A stretch of DNA of 64,000 nt from Streptomyces sp. AC512_CC834. GTDB lineage: Bacteria > Actinomycetota > Actinomycetes > Streptomycetales > Streptomycetaceae. Positions within the stretch are counted from its first letter, which is position 1. Every line of letters begins with the position of its first letter. The DNA lies in contig NZ_JAGMUO010000101.1 of assembly GCF_019049325.1 (NCBI RefSeq), positions 63,403 to 127,402 of the forward strand. Reading direction: 5' to 3'. This document shows positions 26,475-33,922 of the stretch, in pieces. A model generated the notes under the pieces. That model searched no databases and was not told where the DNA came from. It worked only from the letters and a program-made list of their open reading frames with translations. The translations under genes were made by a program, and so were the position numbers.

Positions 26475-27812
26475 CTACTTCGTCTGCTCGATGTCGCGGT
26501 CGATCTGCTCGGCGGTCTTCTCGAGTCCCGCCTTGAGGTCCTTCACCTTGCCCGACTCGTACTGGTAGCCGAAGGCCTGGAGCGTGAGCTGGTAGGTGGC
26601 GCCGTTGACGGAGGCCGGCGGGGAGTTCGACTCGGGGTGCTGGGCGATCTCGAGGAAGGTCTTGAACTCCGGGTCCGTCTTCAGGTCGGGCGACTTCAGG
26701 GCCGGGAACGTGGAGGGCACGTTGTGGATGGCGTTGGCGAAGGCGACGACGGCCTCGGTGTCGGTCGTCATGTACTTCATCAGTTCCCACGCGGCGTTCT
26801 GCTTCTTGCTCTGCGGGGCGATGCCCATGACGGTGCCGGACAGGAAGCCCTTGCCGTACTCGTCCACCTCGTCGTCGGCGACGGGCATCGGCGCGGTGCC
26901 GATCTCGAAGTCCACCCCGGCGTCCTCGGCCATGCCGAGCCGCCACTCGCCGTCGAGCTGCATGGCCACCTGGCCGGTGTGGAAGGGGTGTTTGGCGCCC
27001 CATTCGTCGCCGAAGGTGTTGCGGTACTTCTCCAGCTTGTCGAAGCCGCCGAGGTCGTCGACGAGCTTCTTCTGGTACGTGAACATCTTCGCGAACGCCG
27101 GGTCGGTGGCGACGCTGGACTTGCCGTCCTTGCCGAAGTAGGCGTGGTCCCACTGGGACATGTAGTGGTCGACGACCGTCTCGTAGCCGTGGTAGTTGGG
27201 CATGAAGCCGAGCTGCTCGTACCCGTCGCCCTTGGACTTCGTCAGCTTCTTGGCCACCTGGGCGAATTCCGACCAGGTCTTCGGCGGTGCCTTGATCCCG
27301 GCGGCCTCGAAGGCGTCCTTGTTGTAGTAGAGGCCGTAGGCGTCGCCGAGCAGGGGCAGGGCGCAGCGCGTGCCCTCGAACTGCGTGTACTCCAGCATCG
27401 GCTTCGGGATGAGCGCGTCCAGGTCGAGCTTGGACTTCTCGATGAACGGCTTCAGGTCGAGGAAGGCGCCCGAGGAACAGAACTTGCCGATGTTGGAGGT
27501 GGTGAACGAGGACACCACGTCCGGGCCGTTCGAACCGCCCGCCCGCAGGGCCTGGTTGAGCTTGTCGTCGTTGATGTTGCCGACGACCTTGACCTTGATG
27601 TTGGGGTGGGCCTTCTCGAAGCGGTCCACGTTCGCCTGTACGGCCTTCACCTCGGCGGGCGCGCTCCAGCCGTGCCAGAAGGTGATGGTCGTCTCGGCGT
27701 TCGGGTCGTCGGAGGCGCCGGATTCGGACTGACCGGTGCAGGCGGTGGCGAGCAGGGCGAGGGAGGCGGAGGCGGCGACCGCGACGGCCGCTTTTCTGGA
27801 TATTCCGGGCAT
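26475..27812 (-). CDS. csnE: ABC sugar-binding lipoprotein
   Basis: A 445-residue extracellular substrate-binding lipoprotein of the SBP_bac_1 (CUT1) family. Signal peptide 1-25 ends in the lipobox LLATAC with lipidated Cys25. The mature protein begins with a Ser/Asp-rich tether and then TTITFWHGWSAP, a typical first strand; a NGPDVVSSFTTSNIGKF hinge segment follows. It captures glucosamine oligosaccharides for CsnF-CsnG. Start is ATG 27812, preceded by GGGAG. It follows csnR after a 123-bp spacer filled by a 12-bp tandem repeat, and the operon as a whole should be repressed by CsnR. Confidence 0.92.
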   Translation of the reverse strand: MPGISRKAAVAVAASASLALLATACTGQSESGASDDPNAETTITFWHGWSAPAEVKAVQANVDRFEKAHPNIKVKVVGNINDDKLNQALRAGGSNGPDVVSSFTTSNIGKFCSSGAFLDLKPFIEKSKLDLDALIPKPMLEYTQFEGTRCALPLLGDAYGLYYNKDAFEAAGIKAPPKTWSEFAQVAKKLTKSKGDGYEQLGFMPNYHGYETVVDHYMSQWDHAYFGKDGKSSVATDPAFAKMFTYQKKLVDDLGGFDKLEKYRNTFGDEWGAKHPFHTGQVAMQLDGEWRLGMAEDAGVDFEIGTAPMPVADDEVDEYGKGFLSGTVMGIAPQSKKQNAAWELMKYMTTDTEAVVAFANAIHNVPSTFPALKSPDLKTDPEFKTFLEIAQHPESNSPPASVNGATYQLTLQAFGYQYESGKVKDLKAGLEKTAEQIDRDIEQTK

Positions 27813-27851
27813 GACGAATCTCCCAGGGACAGGGCGGGGCAGGGCGAGGGT

Positions 27852-27911
27852 GGGACGAAGGGGGGGACGAAGAGAGGGACGAAGAGAGGGACGAAGAGAG
27901 GGACGAAGGGT
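27852..27911. repeat. 12-bp tandem repeat between csnR and csnE
   Basis: Five units of GGGACGAAGAGA type with starts at 27852, 27864, 27876, 27888 and 27900; the first and last vary to GGGG or GGGT ends. It lies in the transcribed spacer downstream of csnR and upstream of the csnE ribosome site. On the mRNA (minus strand) it is pyrimidine-rich (TCTCTTCGTCCC). Confidence 0.85.
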
Positions 27912-27935
27912 GGGGACCAGGGCGTGGCGCGGGGG

Positions 27936-29147
27936 TCAGCGCGAGGTGTCGAAGACCTCGTCGCGGGTGGTCGCGAGCGCGCTCTCCAGTGCGCCGCGCA
28001 GTACGGGATGCTCGGTCACGTCGGCGACGGCGAGCCGGGGCCGGGAGGCGGCCAGCTCCTCCAGCTCGTCCTGGACCAGGTCGCGCAGCGCCTCACCGCC
28101 CGCGGTGAGGGAGGTGCCGCTCAGGACCACCAGCTCGGGGTCCAGTACCGAGACGAGGGAGGCGAGGCCGGTGGCCAGGCGGGTGGCGTAGGTCTGCAGC
28201 AGCCGTCGGTGCGGGTCGTCGTCGGCCTGCGCGGCGCGGGCGACGAGGGCGGCGGCGACCTCCGGGTGCGACCCCGGGGGCACGTCGGTGACGCCCAGCT
28301 CCCGGGCCAGTCCCGGCAGCGCCTGGGAACCGGCCAGCTCCTGGAAACCGCCGCTCCCGGTGCGGCTGACCTTGCGCACCAGCGGCGCGCCCGGCACGGG
28401 CAGGAAGCCGACCTCGCCGGCGCCGCCGGTCCAGCCGCGGTGCAGCCGGCCGCCGAGGACCAGGGCGGCGCCCAGGCCCTCCTGGTTCCACAGCAGGACG
28501 AAGTCCTCGTGGTCCCGGGCCGCACCGAGGCGCTGTTCGGCCACGGCCGCGAGGTTCACGTCGTTCTCGTACTCGACCGGCATCGGCAGGGCGGCGGCGA
28601 GTTCGTCGAGGAGAGCGGGGGAGTGCCAGCCGGGCAGGTGGGAGGCGTAGCGCAGCCGCCCGGTGCCCGGGTCGAAGGCGCCCGGGGTGCCGATGACGAG
28701 ACGGTGGACGTCGGTCCGGGCGAGTCCGGCCGCCTTCACCGCGCCGTCGAGCGCGTCGGTGACCTGCTGGACGACGGGAGTGGCGGCACGCCGGCCCGGG
28801 GTGGGCAGCTCGTGTCGGCCGACCGTGCGCCCGGTGGCGTCGGCGACCGCGGCCAGGATGCGGCCCGGGGTCACGTCGAGCCCTGCGGCGTACGCGGCGG
28901 CCGGGTTGACCTCGTAGAGCTGGGCCCCGGGCCCGGGACGCCCCTCGGTAGTACCCCCGGCCAGCACCAGCCCCGCCGCCTCCAGCCGGGCCAGCAACTG
29001 GGAGGCGGTCGGCTTCGACAGGCCGGTCAGTTTGCCGATCCGGGTCCGGGACAGCGGCCCGTGCTCCAGCAGGAGGTCGAGTGCGGCCCGGTCGTTCATG
29101 GCGCGCAGGACGCGTGGGGTGCCCGGCGTGCCGGCGGTTCCTGCCAT
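27936..29147 (-). CDS. csnR: ROK-family transcriptional repressor
   Basis: A 403-residue DNA-binding repressor. An N-terminal winged HTH (about 18-75, with SRTRIGKLTGLSKPTASQLL) is followed by a ROK sugar-kinase-like domain (about 85-400) with an EYENDVNLAAVAE segment. The cysteines of the usual ROK zinc motif (CxCGxxGCxE) are missing: the stretch reads GGAGEVGFLPV, so effector sensing may differ. CsnR is known in S. lividans to repress the chitosanase gene and its own operon. Start is ATG 29147; GTG 29159 is in frame with a close AGAGG. An operator-like palindrome lies 91 bp upstream. Confidence 0.88.
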   Translation of the reverse strand: MAGTAGTPGTPRVLRAMNDRAALDLLLEHGPLSRTRIGKLTGLSKPTASQLLARLEAAGLVLAGGTTEGRPGPGAQLYEVNPAAAYAAGLDVTPGRILAAVADATGRTVGRHELPTPGRRAATPVVQQVTDALDGAVKAAGLARTDVHRLVIGTPGAFDPGTGRLRYASHLPGWHSPALLDELAAALPMPVEYENDVNLAAVAEQRLGAARDHEDFVLLWNQEGLGAALVLGGRLHRGWTGGAGEVGFLPVPGAPLVRKVSRTGSGGFQELAGSQALPGLARELGVTDVPPGSHPEVAAALVARAAQADDDPHRRLLQTYATRLATGLASLVSVLDPELVVLSGTSLTAGGEALRDLVQDELEELAASRPRLAVADVTEHPVLRGALESALATTRDEVFDTSR

Positions 29148-29237
29148 GCGTGTCCACACCTGCCTCTCGACCGCTCAGCTTTTCAGGGGGCGGTGGGGGA
29201 AGTCCACCGCGCCGATCACGGAACGGGTGCGAGTCTG

Positions 29238-29253
29238 TTAGGAAAGTTTCCTG
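29238..29253. promoter_or_regulatory. CsnR operator candidate
   Basis: TTAGGAAAGTTTCCTG contains AGGAAA-G-TTTCCT, a perfect odd palindrome at 29240-29252. It is in the csnR leader/promoter region, and AT-rich for this genome. ROK repressors of this group bind AGGAAACTTTCCT-like sites, so it is the expected autoregulatory operator. Confidence 0.75.
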
Positions 29254-29296
29254 TTGACTGAGAAACGTAGGCCGCCCGCAAAGGGCCGTCAAGAGA

Positions 29297-29334
29297 CCGC
29301 CCCCGAGGCAACACAGTCGTTACCTCGGGGGCGG
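29297..29334 (-). terminator. terminator hairpin of the MscS gene
   Basis: A perfect 12-bp stem, CCGCCCCCGAGG / CCTCGGGGGCGG, with a 14-base loop, 50 bp after the channel gene stop. It separates that gene from the csn promoter. Confidence 0.8.
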
Positions 29335-29384
29335 AAAGGCGGCGGAAAGGCGGCAGGACGGGGACGGGACGGGGACGGGAGCCG

Positions 29385-30479
29385 CTACTTGCTGGTGCTC
29401 GGCGGGGGGATCGGGGATGCCGCGATGGACTGCGGCGAGACCGAGCTCGCGTACGCCGACGGCGCCGCGACGCCCGCCGTCGGATCGGGAGCGGCGGCGC
29501 CGTCCAGCGGGACCGTGGCCCCGCCGACGATCGCGATGCCGGCCTCGTCGAAGGCGCGCTTGATGCGCCAGCGCAGCTCACGCTCGACGGTGAGGGCCTT
29601 GCCGGGCATGGTCTTCGCGGAGACCCGCACCACCATGGAGTCGAGCAGTACGGAGTCCAGGCCGAGGACCTCGATCGGGCCCCAGAGCATCTCGTTCCAG
29701 GGCTCCTCCTTGCTCATCCGCTCGCCGACCGCGGCGAGGGTCTCCTTCACCTTGTCGAGGTCCTCGTCGGAACGGACGGTCACGTCCACGCCGGCCGTCG
29801 ACCAGCCCTGGGAGAGGTTGCCGATCCGCTTGACCTCGCCGTTGCGGACGTACCAGATCTCGCCGTCGACCCCGCGCATCTTGGTCACCCGCAGCCCGAC
29901 CTCGATGACCTCGCCGGAGGCCACGCCCGCGTCGATGCTGTCGCCGACGCCGTACTGGTCCTCAAGGATCATGAAGACGCCGGACAGGAAGTCCGTGACC
30001 AGGTTGCGGGCGCCGAAGCCGATCGCCACACCGGCGACACCGGCGGAGGCCAGCAGCGGAGCCAGGTTGATCTGGAAGGTGCCGAGCACCATCAGGGCCG
30101 CGGTGCCGAGGATGAGGAAGCTGGCCACCGAGCGCAGTACGGACCCGATGGCCTCCGACCGCTGCCGGCGCCGCTCGGCGTTGACCAGGAGCCCGCTCAG
30201 GGCGGTGCCGCCGGACGGCCCGGTCCGCCGGTTCATCCGCTCTATGAACTTGCTGATAGCCCGCCTCACGACGGCGCGCAGCACCACCGCGATCACCACG
30301 ATCAGCAGCACCCGCAGCCCGATCGCGAGCCACGTCGACCAGTTCTCCTCGACCCAGCCCGCGGCGTTCGTCGCGCTCTCGTGGGCCTCCCGGAGCGAGG
30401 GCACGGCCGGGGCCGTCGGCGACGGGGACGGCGAGGGCGACGAACCGGCGGCCAGCAGGACGGCGGCGGACAGGGACAC
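29385..30479 (-). CDS. mechanosensitive ion channel, MscS family
   Basis: A 364-residue membrane channel that opens on membrane tension to release solutes at hypo-osmotic shock. A Ser/Pro/Thr-rich N-terminus (about 10-26) precedes helices at about 47-70, 110-132 and a pore-lining segment near 138-165 with LLASAGVAGVAIGFGARNLVTDFLSG split by the usual Gly/Ala pattern. The beta domain follows with GVGDSIDAG and the WYVRNGEVKRIGN motif typical of the family. The C-terminal 40 residues are Ala/Pro/Ser-rich, an actinobacterial extension. Start is GTG 30479, with CTGGAGGT upstream. It is monocistronic, with its own terminator. Confidence 0.92.
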   Translation of the reverse strand: MSLSAAVLLAAGSSPSPSPSPTAPAVPSLREAHESATNAAGWVEENWSTWLAIGLRVLLIVVIAVVLRAVVRRAISKFIERMNRRTGPSGGTALSGLLVNAERRRQRSEAIGSVLRSVASFLILGTAALMVLGTFQINLAPLLASAGVAGVAIGFGARNLVTDFLSGVFMILEDQYGVGDSIDAGVASGEVIEVGLRVTKMRGVDGEIWYVRNGEVKRIGNLSQGWSTAGVDVTVRSDEDLDKVKETLAAVGERMSKEEPWNEMLWGPIEVLGLDSVLLDSMVVRVSAKTMPGKALTVERELRWRIKRAFDEAGIAIVGGATVPLDGAAAPDPTAGVAAPSAYASSVSPQSIAASPIPPPSTSK

Positions 30480-30796
30480 GACGGATACCTCCAGGTGCGG
30501 CGGCCCGTCCTGCGCGGTCCGGTCCGAGGGTCCGGTCCAAGGTCACGGAAAGGTCACCGGACGGGCAGATGCACCACACTAACGGGGCACCGGACGCGGT
30601 TCGGCCCGAAATGGGCGGGAGAGACGGTGCTCACCCGCGCTCGGACTGGTCACGCCCCTGGCGTCGCGTCCCGTGTGGTCGAAAACACTCCCAGCCCGTT
30701 ACCGGGACATGGTGGCGCTACGACCAGGCATGAGGGGAGACTGAACCAGATCGTCCCGGCGCGAGCCACGCGCCGCCGACGCCCAAGGAGGCACCC
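30480..30796. other. intergenic region between mscS and HNH genes
   Basis: A 317-bp divergent promoter region. I see no ORF with a ribosome site and no clear operator; it should hold the two opposing promoters. A short inverted motif, GTGTGGTCGAAAACAC (about 30671-30686), is the only notable element. Confidence 0.5.
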
Positions 30797-31333
30797 GTGC
30801 CGCATGTCCTGGTCCTCAACGCGTCGTACGAGCCGCTCGGCGTCGTACCGCTCCGCCGCGCGCTCGTCCTCGTCCTGGAGAACAAGGCCGTGTGCCTCGA
30901 GGAGTCCGGCGCGTTTCTGCACAGCGCGACCGTCACCGTGCCCGCACCCAGCGTGGTCCGGCTCAAGCGATTCGTGAGGGTGCCCTACCGGGGCCCCGTC
31001 CCGCTCACCCGCCGTGCCCTCTTCGCCCGCGACGGAGGCCGCTGCATGTACTGCGGCGCCGTAGCCACCAGCGTCGACCACGTCATCCCGCGCAGTCGCG
31101 GGGGCCTGCACGCGTGGGAGAACGTGGTGGCGTCCTGCCGCCGCTGCAACCACGTCAAGGCCGACCGCCACCTGGTCGAGCTGGGCTGGCGCCTGCGCCA
31201 CAAACCGGCCCCGCCCACCGGTCTGGCCTGGCGCATCATCGGCACCGGCCACCGGGACCCGCGCTGGCTGCCGTACTTGCAACCGTACGGCGCGGAGGAC
31301 GCCATGGCCCGGATCGACGGCATTTCCGCCTGA
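30797..31333 (+). CDS. HNH endonuclease family protein
   Basis: A 178-residue protein with a complete HNH nuclease core: CMYCG (about 84-88), SVDHVIPRSRGG (about 92-103), WENVVASCRRCNHVKADR (about 106-123). The two CxxC pairs would hold a structural zinc, and His in DHVIPR is the catalytic base. The N-terminus (MPHVLVLNASYEPLG) is typical of a highly conserved actinobacterial group that is chromosomal and not linked to restriction or phage. Start is GTG 30797 with AAGGAGG at ideal distance. It is a single gene. In M. tuberculosis a similar protein (Rv2469c, from memory) is next to glbO and pepN. Confidence 0.9.
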   Translation: MPHVLVLNASYEPLGVVPLRRALVLVLENKAVCLEESGAFLHSATVTVPAPSVVRLKRFVRVPYRGPVPLTRRALFARDGGRCMYCGAVATSVDHVIPRSRGGLHAWENVVASCRRCNHVKADRHLVELGWRLRHKPAPPTGLAWRIIGTGHRDPRWLPYLQPYGAEDAMARIDGISA

Positions 31334-31359
31334 CGCTCCGGGCCTCTGTCTGCCCGGGG

Positions 31360-31944
31360 TCAGCGCACCCAGTTCTTCAGCGGCTCGGTGTCCAGGGCGA
31401 TCCCGACCGGCTCGGGCAGCGCGACCTCCTTGCCGAAGGGCAGCGTCTGCACGGTCTCGTACCGTCCCCCGTCCGGGCGGCTGTGCACCTTCACCTCGCA
31501 GGTGTCCCGGTCGATCAGCAGGTACACCGGGATGCCAGTCTCCGCATAGGCCCGGGGCTTGTCGATCCGATCGCGCCGGTCGGTGTCCGAGTCGTACGAG
31601 GTGACCTCGACGACCATGAGGACGGGGGCGGGGTCGGCCCATTCGCCCTGGCCGACGAAGGCCTCCGCCGGGGCCAGGGAGCCGTCCGGTCGGGCGCGAC
31701 CGCCACGGTACGCCTCGATCACCAGTCCCTGTGTCGGATCCAGCCACAGGTCGGGCCGGTGTTGCATGCAGATGCGCGTCAGCCACTGGATGACACGCCC
31801 GTGGTCGCCGTCGGGCACGGCCTTCCCCCCAAGATGTCCGTTGATGAACTCGAGCCGCGCGCCTTCTATGCTCCGGTCGGCGTGGCGGGCGAGTTCTTCG
31901 AACTCGCTGACGAGCATCTGCGGCCTGTCATCGGTCACGGTCAC
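31360..31944 (-). CDS. Uma2 family PD-(D/E)XK-like protein
   Basis: A 194-residue protein of the Uma2 (DUF820) family, with a predicted restriction-endonuclease-like fold. The core motif is seen as RPDGSLAPAEAF (about 82-93), then LMVVEVTSYDSDTDRRDRIDK (about 109-128) and an AYAETGIPVYLLID strand (about 131-145), giving the D...ExV...K arrangement. Biological function is unknown; these genes are abundant in Streptomyces and cyanobacteria. Start is GTG 31944, overlapping the upstream stop (GTGA), with GGAGGAG ahead, so it is coupled to the anti-sigma-type ATPase gene. Confidence 0.85.
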   Translation of the reverse strand: MTVTDDRPQMLVSEFEELARHADRSIEGARLEFINGHLGGKAVPDGDHGRVIQWLTRICMQHRPDLWLDPTQGLVIEAYRGGRARPDGSLAPAEAFVGQGEWADPAPVLMVVEVTSYDSDTDRRDRIDKPRAYAETGIPVYLLIDRDTCEVKVHSRPDGGRYETVQTLPFGKEVALPEPVGIALDTEPLKNWVR

Positions 31945-32429
31945 AAGGCTCCTCCGGATCTGCGGGGGTCCACACGCTCAGCGTAGGGGAGATTCGGCCC
32001 GTCAGGCGGGGCATCCCACTCGGCGTACACGGTCTTGCCGACACTCCGCGGCTCCCAGCCCCACCGCGTGGCCAGCGCCCCCACCAGCAGGAGTCCGCGC
32101 CCGAACTGCTCGTCGACCTCCCCGACCGGGCGCGGGCGCGGCAGCCGCTCGCCACGCGGGTCGCTCACCTCGACCCGAAGGGTCCGGGGGTCGAGGGTGA
32201 TGTGTACGCGGATGAGCCGTCCCCGGAGGCTGCCGTGCAACAGGGCGTTGGTCATCAGCTCCGACACGACGAGGGCGGCGTCTCCCGCGAGGCCCGGCTG
32301 CCCCCAATCCGCGACGAGCCGTGCGGCTCTGCGCCGGGCGAGGGGGACGCTGCGCTGGGTGGGGGTGTAGTCGAGCAGGTCTTCGTGGAGGAGCGGTGCG
32401 GACGGCGGCAAGGGCATGGGCTCTGCCAT
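31941..32429 (-). CDS. anti-sigma-type ATP-binding protein (HATPase_c)
   Basis: A 162-residue cytoplasmic protein of the SpoIIAB/RsbW-like ATP-binding group. The N-box VVSELMTNALLHG (about 63-75), a G1-type VEVSDPRGERLP and a G2-type GRGLLLVGALATRWGW are present; residues for phosphorylating an antagonist are not distinguishable. Start is ATG 32429 with GGAGGCTCC upstream; the frame is open further but without a site. Such genes lie next to WhiJ/Scr1-like XRE regulators with DUF397 partners in Streptomyces, as here. It is divergent from the XRE gene with 195 bp between. Confidence 0.85.
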   Translation of the reverse strand: MAEPMPLPPSAPLLHEDLLDYTPTQRSVPLARRRAARLVADWGQPGLAGDAALVVSELMTNALLHGSLRGRLIRVHITLDPRTLRVEVSDPRGERLPRPRPVGEVDEQFGRGLLLVGALATRWGWEPRSVGKTVYAEWDAPPDGPNLPYAERVDPRRSGGAL

Positions 32430-32575
32430 GGAGAGGAGCCTCCAGATGCGGGCGGCGGTGTCTCTGCCGTGCCTGTGTGGGGGCAGGACGGTGCACTTCC
32501 GCCGAGGATGGGCCGCAGAGTGAGCGGATTGATACTCAAAGTAGCGGAGTGAGCGCTCTGGGAGCAATCGCTTCA

Positions 32576-32603
32576 GGGAATTAATTCCCCATAGTTCGAC
32601 GTT
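32576..32603 (+). promoter_or_regulatory. palindrome and SigR-like promoter ahead of XRE gene
   Basis: GGGAATTAATTCCC (32576-32589) is a perfect palindrome in an AT-rich patch. The same bases also give GGGAAT-N19-GTT (GTT at 32601-32603), one base longer than the SigR consensus GGGAAT-N18-GTT. It lies 22-49 bp upstream of the XRE start, so autoregulation by the XRE protein is the simpler reading. Confidence 0.5.
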
Positions 32604-32624
32604 GTCGCGGATCGGCGCCACACT

Positions 32625-33515
32625 GTGGCGGTGACGCGATCAACTCAAGCCGCAGGAAACCGGATCTCGACGGTTCTGGGCCGCAAGCTGGGTGTCGAGC
32701 TACTGCGTCTTCGTGACGGATCGGGCCGTACACAACAGCAGGCTGCCGGCGCCATCTCCGCTACCGCGACGAAGGTCGTGAAGATGGAACGTGGCTGGGT
32801 GCCCATGCGGGACCCGGACATCCGCACGCTCTGCGAGTTCTACGGAGTGCGCGAGGACCGGACTGTCAACCGGCTGCTCGGCCTTGCCCGGCTGGACCGG
32901 GAACGCCGTAAGGCGAAGGGGTGGTGGAAGCAGTCGCCGCAGGCCGAGACGGTGGCGGAGTACATCTCCATGGAGGACGTGGCCGGTGGGGTCCGCACCT
33001 GGCAGCAGGCGTTCGTGCCCGGCCTGCTCCAAACGCCCGAGTACACAAGGGCCCTGGTGGTCAGTGAGGGAGTCTGGACGGACCCGGATGAGATCGAGGG
33101 CGTCGTCGACGTCCGGATGAAGCGGCAGGAGCGTCTTGAGGGGAGCGAGCCCCTCCAGCTCTACGCGGTCGTCTGGGAAGCCGCTCTACGGCAGCAGGTC
33201 GGCGGAGCCGACGTGATGCGCGCGCAGCTTCACCGCATCCTGGAGCTGGCCCAACTCCCCAACGTGCGGCTTCAGGTACTGCCGTTCCGGGCGGGCGGGC
33301 ACGCCTGTATGGCCGGAGCCTTCAGCATCGTCTCGTTCGTCGAACCCGAGGCCGTCGACGTGGTTCACGTCGACACCATCGCGGCTACCGTGTGGGTCGA
33401 GGACGAGGCCGAAAGTGTTACGTACAGCTCGTTCTTCGACCGCACCGCACGACTGAGCCTGGCTCCCAAGGACTCGCTCAGACTGATCGAGACCATCAGC
33501 GAGGACACGCATTGA
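32625..33515 (+). CDS. XRE-family regulator (WhiJ/Scr1-like, DUF5753)
   Basis: A 296-residue DNA-binding protein. The N-terminal HTH (about 20-80) includes LRDGSGRTQQQAAGAISATATKVVKMERG; the rest is the DUF5753 domain with RTWQQAFVPGLLQTPEYTRAL (about 125-145) and PLQLYAVVWEAALRQQVG. Regulators of this kind control development or antibiotic production in Streptomyces and partner with small DUF397 proteins; Scr1-Scr2 behaves as a toxin-antitoxin-like pair. Start GTG 32625 is chosen from frame; GTG 32631 is equally possible, and no ribosome site is visible. Its stop shares a base with the next start (TGATG). Confidence 0.88.
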   Translation: MAVTRSTQAAGNRISTVLGRKLGVELLRLRDGSGRTQQQAAGAISATATKVVKMERGWVPMRDPDIRTLCEFYGVREDRTVNRLLGLARLDRERRKAKGWWKQSPQAETVAEYISMEDVAGGVRTWQQAFVPGLLQTPEYTRALVVSEGVWTDPDEIEGVVDVRMKRQERLEGSEPLQLYAVVWEAALRQQVGGADVMRAQLHRILELAQLPNVRLQVLPFRAGGHACMAGAFSIVSFVEPEAVDVVHVDTIAATVWVEDEAESVTYSSFFDRTARLSLAPKDSLRLIETISEDTH

Positions 33516-33706
33516 TGAACGGCTTCGACTTCGTGAAGTCCAGCTACAGCAGCGGAAGCGGCGAATGCGTCGAGGTCGCCGTCAACGTACCCGGGATCGT
33601 GGCCGTCCGAGACTCCAAGGATGCCGTCGGGCCGATACTCCGTCTCGCGCCTCAGTCATGGGCGCGCTTTGCCGGCTCATCGAGGCTGTTCCGACAGGAG
33701 ATTTGA
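33515..33706 (+). CDS. DUF397 protein, first copy
   Basis: A 63-residue protein with the DUF397 pattern: FVKSSYSSGSGECVEVA, VAVRDSKD, GPILRLAPQSWARFAG. These small proteins antagonise the adjacent XRE regulator. Start is ATG 33515, overlapping the XRE stop by one base, so the pair is translationally coupled. Confidence 0.88.
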   Translation: MNGFDFVKSSYSSGSGECVEVAVNVPGIVAVRDSKDAVGPILRLAPQSWARFAGSSRLFRQEI

Positions 33707-33709
33707 CCG

Positions 33710-33922
33710 GTGTCCGAGTTCGACTTCGTGAAGTCCGGCTACAGCAACACCACCGGCGAATGCGTCGAGGTCGCCCTCAACGTGCCCGAGACCGTGGCGG
33801 TCCGCGACTCAAAGAACTCTGGCGACGGCCCGATACTTCGCCTCGCGCCGCAGGCCTGGGCGCGGTTCGCGGGGGAGTCGGGGCGGCTGCTCGGTCAGGG
33901 GCGACTCCACGTGAGTGTGTAG
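33710..33922 (+). CDS. DUF397 protein, second copy
   Basis: A 70-residue paralogue of the preceding gene, with FVKSGYSNTTGECVEVALNVPE and GPILRLAPQAWARFAG; about two thirds of positions match. It starts at GTG 33710, three bases after the first copy stops, with AGGAG upstream. Its C-terminus is longer and ends inside the convergent methyltransferase gene by 28 bp. Tandem duplication points to dosage or specificity change of the antitoxin-like partner. Confidence 0.87.
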   Translation: MSEFDFVKSGYSNTTGECVEVALNVPETVAVRDSKNSGDGPILRLAPQAWARFAGESGRLLGQGRLHVSV

